Source of the DNA: Cercis canadensis
Taxonomy: Eukaryota > Streptophyta > Magnoliopsida > Fabales > Fabaceae
DNA: 64,000 nt
Direction: 5' to 3'
Assembly (NCBI GenBank): GCA_003255065.1
Contig: QAOA01000533.1
Span: 221,536-285,535 of the forward strand
The notes below the pieces were generated by a model that worked only from the letters and a program-made list of their open reading frames with translations, was not told the origin of the DNA and did no database searches. A program made the position numbers and the translations under genes. The first letter of the stretch is position 1, and each line of letters starts with the position of its first letter. This document shows, piece by piece, positions 11,493-20,890 of the stretch.

Positions 11493-11546
11493 TCATGCTC
11501 AGCAATTTTCTTGGACTGNTCATGCTCAGCAATTTTCTTAGACTGT
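11493..11546 (-). repeat. 27-bp direct duplication spanning a single N
   Basis: The sequence tcatgctcagcaattttctt occurs twice in succession with one N at 11519. The duplication adds nine residues (SKKIAEHE-type) in frame between gag and protease. It may be real or an assembly join. Confidence 0.75.
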
Positions 11547-11596
11547 GTAATTCTGTTTGGAAAGGGGAGAGGAATACTGGGGGTAGAGCTCTCTGC

Positions 11597-12083
11597 CTAA
11601 TCCTGAAGGTGGATTGGCTGCTGTTTTGGAATAGCTTTAGGGGCTACAGGGTCTGAATTTTTTTCTTGAACAAAATTTTGAACCGTAGAAGGCAGGCTAG
11701 GTTCTGGAGCATTCACTTCTTTACCACTGCGCAGGGTTATGGCACTCACATTGCCTCTTGGATTGGTGACTGTCTGAGAAGGTAAACTGCCAGAACCTTG
11801 AGACTTCATCTCACTAATGGTGCTTGCAAGTTGACCTATCTGAGTCTCCAAGCTCTGAATGCTAGTCTCAGTCCTCTGTTGGAATTGGATGTTGCTACTT
11901 GCCAATTGCTTCACTAAGTCTTCCAGGCTCGGTTCTGGCTTGTTAGCTTGCTGCATAGGCTGCTTCATTGGTGCTTGGTACTGCTGGTTGCTTGAACTTG
12001 CATTGTACCTAGGCTGTTGTGGGTGGTATGTTTGTTGTTGCTGCTGCTGGTAAGGTTGGCCAGAATTTCCTCCATAAGCATAA
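11597..12083 (-). pseudogene. 5'-truncated gag remnant of element B
   Basis: Sense-strand reading is open from about 12083 to a TAG at 11597-11599. It contains YGGNSGQPYQQQQQQ, then SLEDLVKQLASSNIQFQQRT, a coiled-coil-like QSLETQIGQLASTI, and NPRGNVSAITLRSGKEV, the last typical of the gag-protease junction in Athila-like elements. The capsid region, the CCHC knuckle and the start codon are missing. Near 12080-12090 the gag sequence jumps directly to leader sequence that in element C lies beside agctaaatgaaaatg. The terminal TAG is in frame with pol and interrupts what was one gag-pol frame. The inner Met at 11968 is not a true start. Confidence 0.82.
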
Positions 12084-12087
12084 AAGC

Positions 12088-12769
12088 TTAATGAAAATGA
12101 AACTCAAAAACCAAATAAATTTTTTTTAAAAATTAGAAAAGTGGTCAAAACGATGGAATTTGGCTTAAAAACGAAGATCTCATTGCATAACAATGACTAT
12201 TGATTTTTAGCTTGTTTTCCTTCAACTGACTAAGTTTAAGGTCAATCAGAGCACAAAAATTTGGCCAGAACAGTACACGCAAAAATCACTAAATCAAACC
12301 AAAGCAAGGGGAAAACAAAGGAAAATTGGCACCAAGGCACTAGAATTCACACAATAGAACCCTAAAACATCAAAGGAAACAAAACAAGAAGAAAAAACTA
12401 TCACTACAATGCTCAGAAAGTATAAAAAGTTTTGCCAAATAGTGAACAAAGATGGCAAAGGAGACGAAATAATGGCAAGGGAGGCTAAACAAGGCCAATA
12501 ACAGCACAAAGTTCACCTCACAATGCTTCTCACAATGCAATTCCTTAGTCCACCAATTTGTAGCTCAATCCCAGTTGGTCAGAATCAAAAACAAGACAGA
12601 AATAGAAACACTAAACAGGAAAAAAAAAACTTAAACAGATAAGGAAAACAAAATAGGAAAACAAGTAGAACAAGGGGAAAAACAATGAAGAACAATACTA
12701 GAAACAAGAACAGTAATCAATCAAAACAATAACAAAAGAGTCCTAAGAAGATTAATATGTTAGATGAAT
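12088..12769 (-). other. Leader of element B
   Basis: This PBS-proximal sequence aligns with the leaders of elements A and C (about 700 bp). It has no credible coding region. It is joined to gag by a deletion of the gag-proximal leader and gag 5' end. Confidence 0.6.
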
Positions 12770-12787
12770 TCCCCGGCAACGGCGCCA
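12770..12787 (-). other. Primer-binding site, tRNA-Asp, element B
   Basis: The plus strand reads tccccggcaacggcgcca, matching 18 nt of the plant tRNA-Asp 3' end, with the same 6-bp aaattt spacer before the LTR at 12794. One further base (t for a) differs from copy A. Confidence 0.9.
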
Positions 12788-13221
12788 AAATTTTGACAGG
12801 TGCCAAACCGTACAAAATTAAACTACTAATTGCAACTAAATTGTAGTATAGGATGCAACCAGTGTCACCTCCCAAGGATTCACTAGAACAACTAATCTTT
12901 TAAGAACTTAAGCAAGAACAGAATAAAGGGGGGGGGGGGTTTGTGTTAAATGCAATATACTAAGAATTAAGAAAGCAGTAAACTGAATTTATCAAATAAG
13001 AGAAAATGCAATCAACTCAAGCAGGCAACCAAACTCTAATCCATCCTTGTTCACTAAAGATAACCTAGATCTGATTTAATTCTTGGTTAAGTGTTACCTG
13101 GAACCCCTAACAATAACACTTAAAATTCCTACTGATTTATCAATCAGGATTCAATTAATCATGGAATTAAGACTCTAGGCAACCGCTCTATATCACTAAG
13201 TCTAGATTAATTTAATAACCG

Positions 13222-13563
13222 AATTATCCAAGTTAACCATATATCAAAGACCCTTAAAGTATGATTATCAATCTAATTACTGTTATGAATCTAATCAACC
13301 AATTTAAATTCATACAACTCATGCAATCAAAGTACCATTCAATCAAATGAAGAAAGGGAGAAGCAGTAATTCAAATTAAATTAAATCAAACCAATTATCC
13401 AAGTTAACCATATATTAAAGACCTTTAAGGTATGATTATCAATCTGATTACTGTTATGAATCTAATCAACCGATTTAAATTCATACAACTCATGCAATCA
13501 AAGTACCATTCAATCACATGAAGAAGGGGAGAAGCAGTAATTCAAATTAAATTAAATCAAACC
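13222..13563 (-). repeat. 171-bp tandem duplication inside the shared LTR
   Basis: Copies begin aattatccaagttaaccata at 13222 and 13393. The segment is single in the LTRs at 4797-6114 and 19295-20632. The second copy resembles the other LTRs at least as well as the first. Confidence 0.88.
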
Positions 13564-13756
13564 CGGTTGAAGCATAAGAACTCTGGATTGTCAAGTTTGG
13601 CTCCTCTTGAATTGATTACAAACGAACTTAGCCCTCCATTGAAGGCTTAAACATAAGGCAAAAGTAGAAAAACGAACTCAGAAAATAGGAGGTAGTAGTA
13701 GCTCAAGGAATTTCGTATCTCTCTAGTTGTGTATGGTTTGCCTCAACAACTTGAGG

Positions 13757-13766
13757 ATATATACTA
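13757..13766 (-). promoter_or_regulatory. Candidate TATA box in shared LTR
   Basis: The minus strand has TAGTATATAT at the place equivalent to the motif in the other two LTRs. Support is by conserved position only. Confidence 0.33.
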
Positions 13767-13848
13767 GTTGGCTGCCTCCTCTAGGTTTCCTAATGGTTTC
13801 CTAATTACAAAATAAACCTAGTTTCCTAAATTATTAATGGTAAAAAAC

Positions 13849-14117
13849 ATGATCAAACCCTACTGTCATGTGTGCTGGCCCAATAAGTAGATGTTGGCCC
13901 AAATAAACATGTTCTGGTCCAATAGGCAGCCTTAAGGAAAGGAATCAGTCAATGCTGGGCGGAGCAGAAAATCTGGACATGATCAAGCCCTAGTGTCATG
14001 TGTGATGGCCCAAAAAGCAGATGTTGGCCCAAATAAACATGCTCTAGTCCAATAAGCAGCCCTAAGGAAAGGAATCAGTCAATGCTGGGCGGAGTGCTGG
14101 GCGGAGCAGAAAATCTG
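13849..14117 (-). repeat. Tandem duplication of about 129-140 bp inside the shared LTR
   Basis: Copies begin catgatcaa at 13849 and 13978. The second copy carries an extra gctgggcggagt unit, as do the other LTRs. It lies in U3, upstream of the candidate TATA box on the sense strand, so it could alter promoter strength. Confidence 0.82.
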
Positions 14118-14422
14118 AACTGCTTGCACGCAAATTTCAGTTATCCAGACGTGAGAATCAGCTTCTGGGATCTTCATATGAAATTTGGAATTTTCTGTTA
14201 TCTTTCCAACGAAACTGGAATCACATCAATCGGAAATTTGTAGCAAAAGATATGGTAAAAAACGTAAGCAGTGCCAGAATTTAACAGTTAAGCAATTAAA
14301 ATCTACAAGCACCAACAAGTCCAAATCTACAAAACATGTTTAAAAGCCATAAAAATCCCTAGAAACACACACTAAAAGACTAAGTATAAGGGAAACAAAT
14401 AGTATAAAATAATGTGTTATCA

Positions 14423-14437
14423 AATTCTCCCACACTT
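14423..14437 (-). other. Decayed PPT, outer copy, element C
   Basis: The minus strand reads AAGTGTGGGAGAATT, with one G-to-A change compared with the PPTs at 6190 and 15287. It directly precedes the LTR start at 14422. Confidence 0.75.
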
Positions 14438-15055
14438 AGCTTTTTGCACTCCTGGGCAAAATCACAAGAAACAAACTAACTAGAATAAGAAAAACAGCTC
14501 TCCAATCAAATCAAGAATGCAAAGATTAAGGTAAGAAAACAATTCAAACTTAAAGAATAGCAACACTCATGGAACAATATCTCTTGACAACTAAAGAACA
14601 AAAAACATGGCAATTTTATTTAATAAGAATAAGTCAAAGTAGATAGCCTCTCACAAGATAAATAAATGCTCTCAATTCTGTCAAGTGTCTAAGGTAAGTA
14701 TTTCTCTCCCGTCATCCTATCAAAATCACACTACCATAACTTGTTCACTTTCTCAATCTCCACTACCTATGTCACATGCATAACACAAATCAAAAGGACT
14801 TTTAAAGGGTTGTAATGGGGAAAGGTAAAAGGATGTCAATAATATGGAACAAAAAATGGCTAAAGCACCCAAGGAATCACAAAGAGCATCTATTTATGGA
14901 GAAATTCAAGTACTTTATGCATCTTGACTTTGGGCTTCAACTCATTTTTTCCTTTTCCCAAAATAACTTTATTCTCTTGTTGCTACTGTATTTTTTTTTT
15001 TCTCATCATTTTTTTTGAAGCATAACACTAAACAATTTCAGCCACAACCAATCAA

Positions 15056-15286
15056 TTTCTGTCAGCTTTCCAACGAAACTAGAATCATATCAATCGGACA
15101 TCTGTAGCAAAAGATATGGTAAAAAACGTAAGTAGTGCCAGAATTTAACAATTAAACAATTAAAATCTACAAGCACCAACAAGCCCAAATCTACAAAACA
15201 TATCTAAAAGCCATAAAAATCATTAGAAACACACACTAAAAGACTAAGTATAAGGGAAACAAATAGTATAAAATAATGTGTTATCA
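15056..15286 (-). repeat. Truncated LTR head inside element C
   Basis: This is about 231 bp of the LTR 5' end (minus-strand TGATAACACATT start at 15286) following the PPT at 15287. It breaks off at 15056 into a repeated piece of 3' non-coding sequence. Confidence 0.85.
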
Positions 15287-15301
15287 AATTCCCCCACACT
15301 T
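15287..15301 (-). other. PPT, inner copy, element C
   Basis: The minus strand has AAGTGTGGGGGAATT followed by TGATAACACA, identical in form to the element B PPT. Confidence 0.82.
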
Positions 15302-16495
15302 AGCTTTTTGCACTCCTGGGCAAAATCACAAGAAACAAACTAACTAGAATAAGAAAAACAGCTCTCCAATCAAATCAAGAATGCAAAGATTAAGGTAAGA
15401 AAACAATTCAAACTTAAAGAATAGCAACACTCATGGAACAATATCTCTTGACAACTAAAGAACAAAAAAAAATGGCAATTTTATTTAATAGGAATGAGTC
15501 AAAGTAGATAGCCTCTCACAAGATAAATAAATGCTCTCAATTCTCTCAAGTGTCTAAGGTAAGTATTTCTCTCCCATCATCCTATCAAAATCACACTACC
15601 ATAAGCTTGTTCACTTTCTCAATCTCCACTACCTATGTCACATGCATAACACAAATCAAAAGGACTTTTAAAGGGTTGTAATGGGGAAAGGTAAAAGGAT
15701 GTCAATAATATGGAAAAATGGCTAAAGCACCCAAGGAATCACAAAGAGCATCTAATTATGGAAAATTTCAAGTACTTTATGCATCTTGACTTTGGGCTTT
15801 AACTCATTTTTTTCTTTTCCCAAAAAAACTTTATTCTCTTGTTGCTGCTGTATTTTTTTTCATTTTTCATTTTTTTTTGAAGCATAACACTTAACAATTT
15901 CAGCCACAACCAATCAGCCACAACTTGATGATTTGTTTTTGTAAGAATTTACTCCTTTTTTATTCAATACAATGCTCTGCAATTTCTAAGGGTTTGGTAG
16001 GACATGATTTTACACTTAGGCTTGCAATGAGCTACACATGAAAGAAAGGATCATTAGGCTCAAAAAGGGGTAATCAAAGGATAAAATCAAGGTTAGCTAT
16101 TTGGTCTAGTAGCTTCTCAAAGAAAGGAATGCCTTAATCACTTTTATGCATGCATGTGCAAATGTAATCTCAACTAAGAAACAGAACAAGTTCTAGAGTA
16201 TCAAATTGATAGATGAAAACACATAAGAAAGAATCATGACATATGGCTCAAATCCTCACAGCTTATAAGACTACCAAGAATCAACTCATCCAAATCAAAT
16301 TTTGTTGCCATATCACTTAAATCTAAGAAGCAAGATAATTGTCCACTCATGTTGTAGCACTTTAGAATCAAAATTGCTTCAAACTATTCTCTTCACAACT
16401 CTTAAATTAATTGGAAAGAACTAGAAAATTCTAAAAATAAAACAAAAAATAGCAAACCTAAAAGAAAACATAAACCATAAAAATAGCACAGTAGG
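15302..16495 (-). other. 3' non-coding region of element C
   Basis: This aligns with 6205-7566 of element B and has no credible ORF. It includes T-rich runs near 15810-15890 on the plus strand. It sits between the two purine tracts, as in element B. Confidence 0.65.
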
Positions 16496-16515
16496 CTAAT
16501 CCCTCCCCCACACTT
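16496..16515 (-). other. Second, internal PPT-like purine tract, element C
   Basis: The minus strand has AAGTGTGGGGGAGGGATTAG, the same as in element B at about 7567-7585, with the upstream flank ACTGTAAAAATTT. Conservation between an autonomous-type and a non-autonomous element argues against chance. Confidence 0.6.
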
Positions 16516-16607
16516 AAATTTTTACAGTGTCCTCAATGTAAAAGCTTAACAATTATCACCAATCAAAAAGGACAAGTAAAATAAAAGAGAGAGAAGAAAC
16601 ATCCTTA

Positions 16608-18341
16608 TCAAGTGAGGAAAATAGCTTCGTGCACGAATCGAATTCCTTTATCAGTTAGCAACCAAGTTCCTTCCTTTATTTGCAACAAGCAAAGCAAGAT
16701 ACCTGGGTCAAAGACCATTCTCACAAAGCCCTTAAAAGACAAAACAAAGCTAAAAATCTTATAAATAACATGAAAGCATAAAAATATATAAGGGCATAAA
16801 AGAAATAATGAAGCAAGCAATGTAAAACTAGAAGCAACTAAACTTAGCCCTTGACTTAAAAATTCAGCAAAGCAAGCATTCAAAAGATCACCAATGGAAA
16901 TGTGCAGTAAAGAGTTTACAATCCTACCTAAAGCATGAGAAATATGAAAATGAAAAACTTTGTTCGTTATAGATAGCCAACCATAGATTCCAAAAATAAA
17001 TCTAAAAGAAGGCAAATTATCATGCCCTACAAATTTAAGCCTATAACAACCACCCTTAAGCTCATCCTTACAAAATACACTAGTGTCATACAACATGTTG
17101 TTCATGCAAGGCTCAAGATGACACTTAGATTCTTGCAAAGAATTGGCAAATAGCAACATCTCTTGCTCCCCATTTGAAGAATAGCTTGGTCTATGGTTGG
17201 TTTGGACAGCCCATGTATTACCTGCACTTATTCCACCAACATCAAAATATTCACTTGCAACTAAGGTTCTAACATGATCTATACCTAGTGCTCTAGCATG
17301 TGAAGAAGTAAGAAGCATGAAATCACCTAACCCTTTAATATTAGTGCTTAAATCATCACATGCATGCACCATAACTACAAGCTTAGGGTCATGTTGGAAC
17401 AACTTTTTAGCAAGCTCACAATTAAAATCAAGTTGTGTTAAAGTAGGAAATAGTGTAGAATTGACCGTAGGACCCTTGTCAGGTTCATTTTGGGTTGTCT
17501 CTTGAGAGTCTTCTTCAAAATCTATAGAATGAGATTCAGCAGAATCTCCAGAATTATCATCTCTCAAGAATGCAGAAATCTCAGCACATACAGCACATGG
17601 TATTTCACCATCACAATCAGCACATGATTGGCACTGCACAGAATCATCAAAACCAACACAATTAGAAAAATTAGCACCTAACTCATTGTAGACCTCTTCA
17701 ACTAAATCCTCCGCTGTTTTCTTGGACTGAGTGGCTCTCTCGGATTCTGGGGTCACTGAATCAGGGACAGCTTTCTCTACTATCTGTGGCTTGTTTGTAG
17801 GTTGAGGTTCCATTAGTTTTGGCATAGAATTTTCAGTTGGTTCTAGAATTGTCTGTGAAGGGATTTTTTTAGAACCTTGAGGCAGCAGTTGACTCACTGA
17901 GGATACCAATTGTTCAACCTGAGTCTCTAAATTTTGTATGGTGGCCTCTGTCCTCTGTTGGAACTAAATGGTATGAGTGGCCAATTGCTTCACCAAGTCC
18001 TCAATTGAAGGTTCATGCTCTATGCATGTTAAACTTGGTTGTTGCATAGGCTGCTCTAATGGTTGCCAATACTGTTGTGGTGAGGCTGTATTGTCATATA
18101 TCAAATTGGTATGATCTCTCCAATCAAGGTTATAGGCATTGAAGTATGGATCATATATAGGCTGCTGCCATGCAGCTACAAAAGGATCTTGAAATCCATA
18201 ATCATCATCCGGAAATGTAGGGCATGCATTGGTAGGATGAGAGGTGCTAGGACAAATGCCACAAAATTGGACTGGTTGTTGATTTTGGGCCATTGTGAAC
18301 TGTCTCACCAATGAGGATAATTCATCAATGCTATGCTTCAT
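16608..18341 (-). pseudogene. Gag-knuckle/unknown-domain/hydrophobic-tail ORF of element C, one nonsense codon
   Basis: The ATG at 18341 follows an in-frame TAG by two codons. About 577 codons run to the stop at 16608, interrupted by one TAG at 17964-17966, where copy A has CAG (ATHTI-Q-FQQRTE). Segments in order: CCHC knuckle CGICPSTSHPTNAC near residue 28; Gln-rich PPQQYWQPLEQPMQQPS-like linker; coiled-coil-like QNLETQVEQLVSSVSQLL; acidic Ser/Thr/Glu linker; Cys-rich CQSCADCDGEIPCAVC, related to CPACTNCDGSCAAC in the element B protease-RT linker; an unrecognised stretch including LFQHDPKLVVMVHACDD and GIDHVRTLVASEYFDVGGIS; then a hydrophobic region (SLVASSFTLLASLFLLCPYI and FLCFHVIYKIFSFVLSF) that could span a membrane. 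No capsid domain or enzyme motif is visible. Possible origins are a pol-deleted gag fused to env-like sequence, or captured sequence. I do not recognise its function. Confidence 0.8.
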
Positions 18342-19269
18342 CCTCTATTGATCAGCAAGTGATACAACAACCTTTTTCACTCTTATAGTAGAATGAGAAC
18401 CTAACATGAATAAAAAGATAACAAAACACCAAAATACACAAGGACAAAAGAAACAATAAAACAGTGAAAGGAAATAACTAAAATCAAAACACACCAAATG
18501 CACTAAACAAAAGCAAAAAGACACCAAAATAACACTAGTTGACCCATCTAAACATTTTAAAAAAAATTTCTACCACCACAGGATGAAAGCTAAATGAAAA
18601 TGAAACTCAAAAATCAAATAAAAATTTTTAAAAAATTGAAAAAGTGGTCAAAACGATGGAATTCGGCTTAAAAATGAAGACCACATTGTAATACAATGAC
18701 TATTGATTTTTAGCTCGTTTTCCTTCAACTGACCAAGTTTCAGGTCAATCGGAGTACAAAAATTTGGCCAAAACAGTACACGCGAAAACTACTAAATCAA
18801 ATCGAAGCAAGGGGAAAACAAAGGAAAACTGGCACCAAGGCACCAGAATTCACACAATAGAACCCTAAAATAGCAAAGGAAACAAAACAACAAGAAAAAA
18901 AACTATTACCACAATGCTCACACAATATAAAAATTTGGCCGAAAGTGGACGAAGATAGCAAAGGAGACAAAATAACGGCAAAGAAAATAAAACAAGGGCA
19001 ATAATAGCACAAAGTTCAGCTCATAGTGCTTCTCACAATGCAATTTCCTTGTCCACAATTTTGCAGCTCAATCTTAGTTGGTGAGAATTGAAAACAACAC
19101 AGAACAGAAACACTAAACATGGAAAGAAAACCTAAACAAATAAGGAAAACAAAATAGGAAAACAAGTAGAACAGGAGGAGAATGATGAAGAACAATGACT
19201 AGAAACAAGAACAATAAGCAAATAAAACAATAACAAAAAAGTCCTAAGAAGATTAATATGTTAGGTAAA
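18342..19269 (-). other. Leader of element C
   Basis: This stretch separates PBS and ORF. It is T-rich on the sense strand, with only short shadow reading frames. It aligns with element A's leader across its length. Confidence 0.6.
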
Positions 19270-19288
19270 ATCCCCGGTAACGGCGCCA
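19270..19288 (-). other. Primer-binding site, tRNA-Asp, element C (one mismatch)
   Basis: The plus strand reads atccccggtaacggcgcca, one base different (t for c) from copy A and from the plant tRNA-Asp 3' end. The same aaattt spacer precedes the LTR at 19295. Confidence 0.88.
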
Positions 19289-19294
19289 AAATTT

Positions 19295-20632
19295 TGACGG
19301 GTGCCGAACCGTACAAAATTAAACTACTAATTACAACTAAATTGTAGTATAGGATGCAACCAGTGTCGTCTCCCAAGGATTTACCAGAACAACTAATCTT
19401 TTAAGAACTTAAGCAAGAACAGAATAAGGGGGGTTTTGTGTTGAATGCAATATACTAAGAATTAAGAAAGCAGTAAATTGAATTTATCAAATAGGAGAAA
19501 ACGCAATCAACTCAAGTAGGCAACCAAACTCTAATCCATCCTTGTTCACTAAAGATAACCTAGATCTGATTTAATTCTTGGTTAAGTGTTACCTGGAACC
19601 CCTAACAATAACACTTAGAATTCCTACTGATTTACCAATCAGGATTCAATTAATCATGGAATTAAGACTCTAGGCAACCGCTCTATATCACTAAATCCAG
19701 ATTAATTTAATAACCGAATTATCCAAGTTAACCATATATTAAAGACCTTTAAAGTATGATTATCAATCTGATTACTGTTATGAATCTAATCAACCGATTT
19801 AAATTCATACAACTCATGGAATCAAAGTACCATTCAATCACATGAAGAATGGGAGAAGCAGTAATTCAAATTAAATTAAATCAAACCCGGTTGAAGCACA
19901 GGAACTCTGGATTGTCAAGTTTGGTTTCTCTTGAATTGATTACAAACGAACTTAGCCTTCCATGGAAGACTTGAACACAAAGCAAAGGGGAAAAACGAAC
20001 TCAGCAAAGGAGGCAGCAGCAGCTCAAGGAATTTCGTATCTCTCTGGTTGTGTATATTTGCCTCAACAACTTGAGAATATATACTAGCTGGCTGCCTCCT
20101 CTAGGTTTCCTAATGGTTTCCTAATTATAAAATAAACCTAGTTTCCTAAATTATTAATGGTAAAAACATGATCAAGCCCTAGTGTCATGTGTGCTGGCCC
20201 AAAAATCAGATGTTGGCCTAAATAAACATGCTCTGGTCCAATAGGCAGCCCTAAGGAAAGGAATCAGTCAATGCTGGGCGGAGTGCTGGGCGGAGCAGAA
20301 AATCTGAACTGCTTGCACGCGAATTTCAGTTGTCCAGACGCGAGAATCAGCTTCTGGGCTCTTCATATGAAATGTGGAATTTTCTGTCAGTTTTCGAGCA
20401 AAACTGGAATCACATCAATCGGACATCTATAGCAAAAGATATGGTGAAAAACGTAAGCAGTGCCAGAATTTAACAGTTAAGCAATTAAAATCTACAAGCA
20501 CCAACAAGTCCAAATCTACAAAACATGNGTCCAAATCTCCAAAATATGTCTAAAAGCCATAAAATTCACTAGAAACACACACTAAAAGACTAAGTATAAG
20601 AGAAACAAATAGTATAAAATAATGTGTTATCA
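19295..20632 (-). repeat. 5' LTR of element C (about 1338 bp)
   Basis: The minus strand begins TGATAACACATTATTTTATA (20632) and ends GGCACCCGTCA (19295). It is full length compared with LTR A. A single N at 20528 lies next to a short repeat of gtccaaatct, so part of this LTR near 20500-20632 may be an assembly join: 20529-20632 looks identical to 20787-20890. Confidence 0.85.
20077..20086 (-). promoter_or_regulatory. Candidate TATA box in LTR C
   Basis: The minus strand has TAGTATATAT, conserved in position with the other LTRs. Confidence 0.33.
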
Positions 20633-20675
20633 ATAAGCAAGAGAAAATGACATGCTCCATTAACAGCACAACAAA
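20633..20675. other. 43-bp unmatched spacer between LTR C and an LTR head
   Basis: The sequence from ataagcaagagaaaatgaca to about acaacaaaaa matches neither the satellite nor other parts of the retroelements that I can see. It separates the full LTR from a second truncated LTR head. Confidence 0.6.
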
Positions 20676-20890
20676 AACGAAACTGGAATCACATCAATCG
20701 GACATCTATAGCAAAAGATATCATGAAAAACGTAAGCAGTGCCAGAATTTAACAGTAAAGCAATTAAGATCTACAAGCACCAACAAGTCCAAATCTCCAA
20801 AATATGTCTAAAAGCCATAAAATTCACTAGAAACACACACTAAAAGACTAAGTATAAGAGAAACAAATAGTATAAAATAATGTGTTATCA
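20676..20890 (-). repeat. Truncated LTR head at the satellite boundary
   Basis: About 215 bp of LTR 5' end, starting TGATAACACATT at 20890 on the minus strand. Its outer end abuts satellite at 20891 (tgttatca then tctgtccag), giving a clean element/satellite junction. Confidence 0.85.

Larger units (their letters stand above)
6161..14422 (-). mobile_element. Element B: Athila-like Ty3/gypsy retrotransposon with degraded gag-pol
   Basis: On the minus strand: LTR 14422-12794, PBS 12787-12770, leader, 5'-truncated gag, protease, RT, RNase H, integrase (ending 7685), a second purine tract near 7567-7584, about 1.4 kb of non-coding sequence, terminal PPT 6204-6190, and a 29-bp LTR stub. Domain order protease-RT-RNase H-integrase places it in Ty3/gypsy. 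The motifs DLGASIN, FMDDF, LGHAGFYRRFI and the [12 protein letters not shown] integrase junction resemble the plant Athila clade. No env-like ORF follows integrase. Its 5' LTR is shared with element C. Confidence 0.88.
12794..14422 (-). repeat. LTR shared by elements B (5') and C (3'), about 1629 bp
   Basis: The TG...CA termini on the minus strand are TGATAACACATT and GGCACCTGTCA. One side carries the PBS of element B. The other carries a PPT (14423-14437) belonging to element C. It is about 310 bp longer than the other two LTRs because of two internal tandem duplications (13222-13563 and 13849-14117). Confidence 0.9.
14192..15919 (-). repeat. 864-bp tandem duplication across the PPT/LTR boundary of element C
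   Basis: The unit consists of the first 231 bp of the LTR plus about 630 bp of 3' non-coding sequence. LTR starts at 14422 and 15286 are 864 bp apart, and tttctgt is at 14192 and 15056. The join between copies is near 15055 (caatca then atttctg). As a result element C has two PPTs and a truncated LTR head inside its 3' region. Confidence 0.88.
12794..20890 (-). mobile_element. Element C: non-autonomous Athila-like retrotransposon
   Basis: On the minus strand: an LTR head fragment (20890 to about 20676), full LTR 20632-19295, PBS 19288-19270, leader, an ORF of about 577 codons with one nonsense codon (18341-16608), an internal purine tract (16515-16496), 3' non-coding sequence, PPT 15301-15287, a truncated LTR head, a second copy of the 3' end, a decayed PPT 14437-14423, and the shared LTR 14422-12794. 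No protease, RT, RNase H or integrase is present, so mobilisation would need enzymes in trans. Closely related to element A. Confidence 0.85.
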
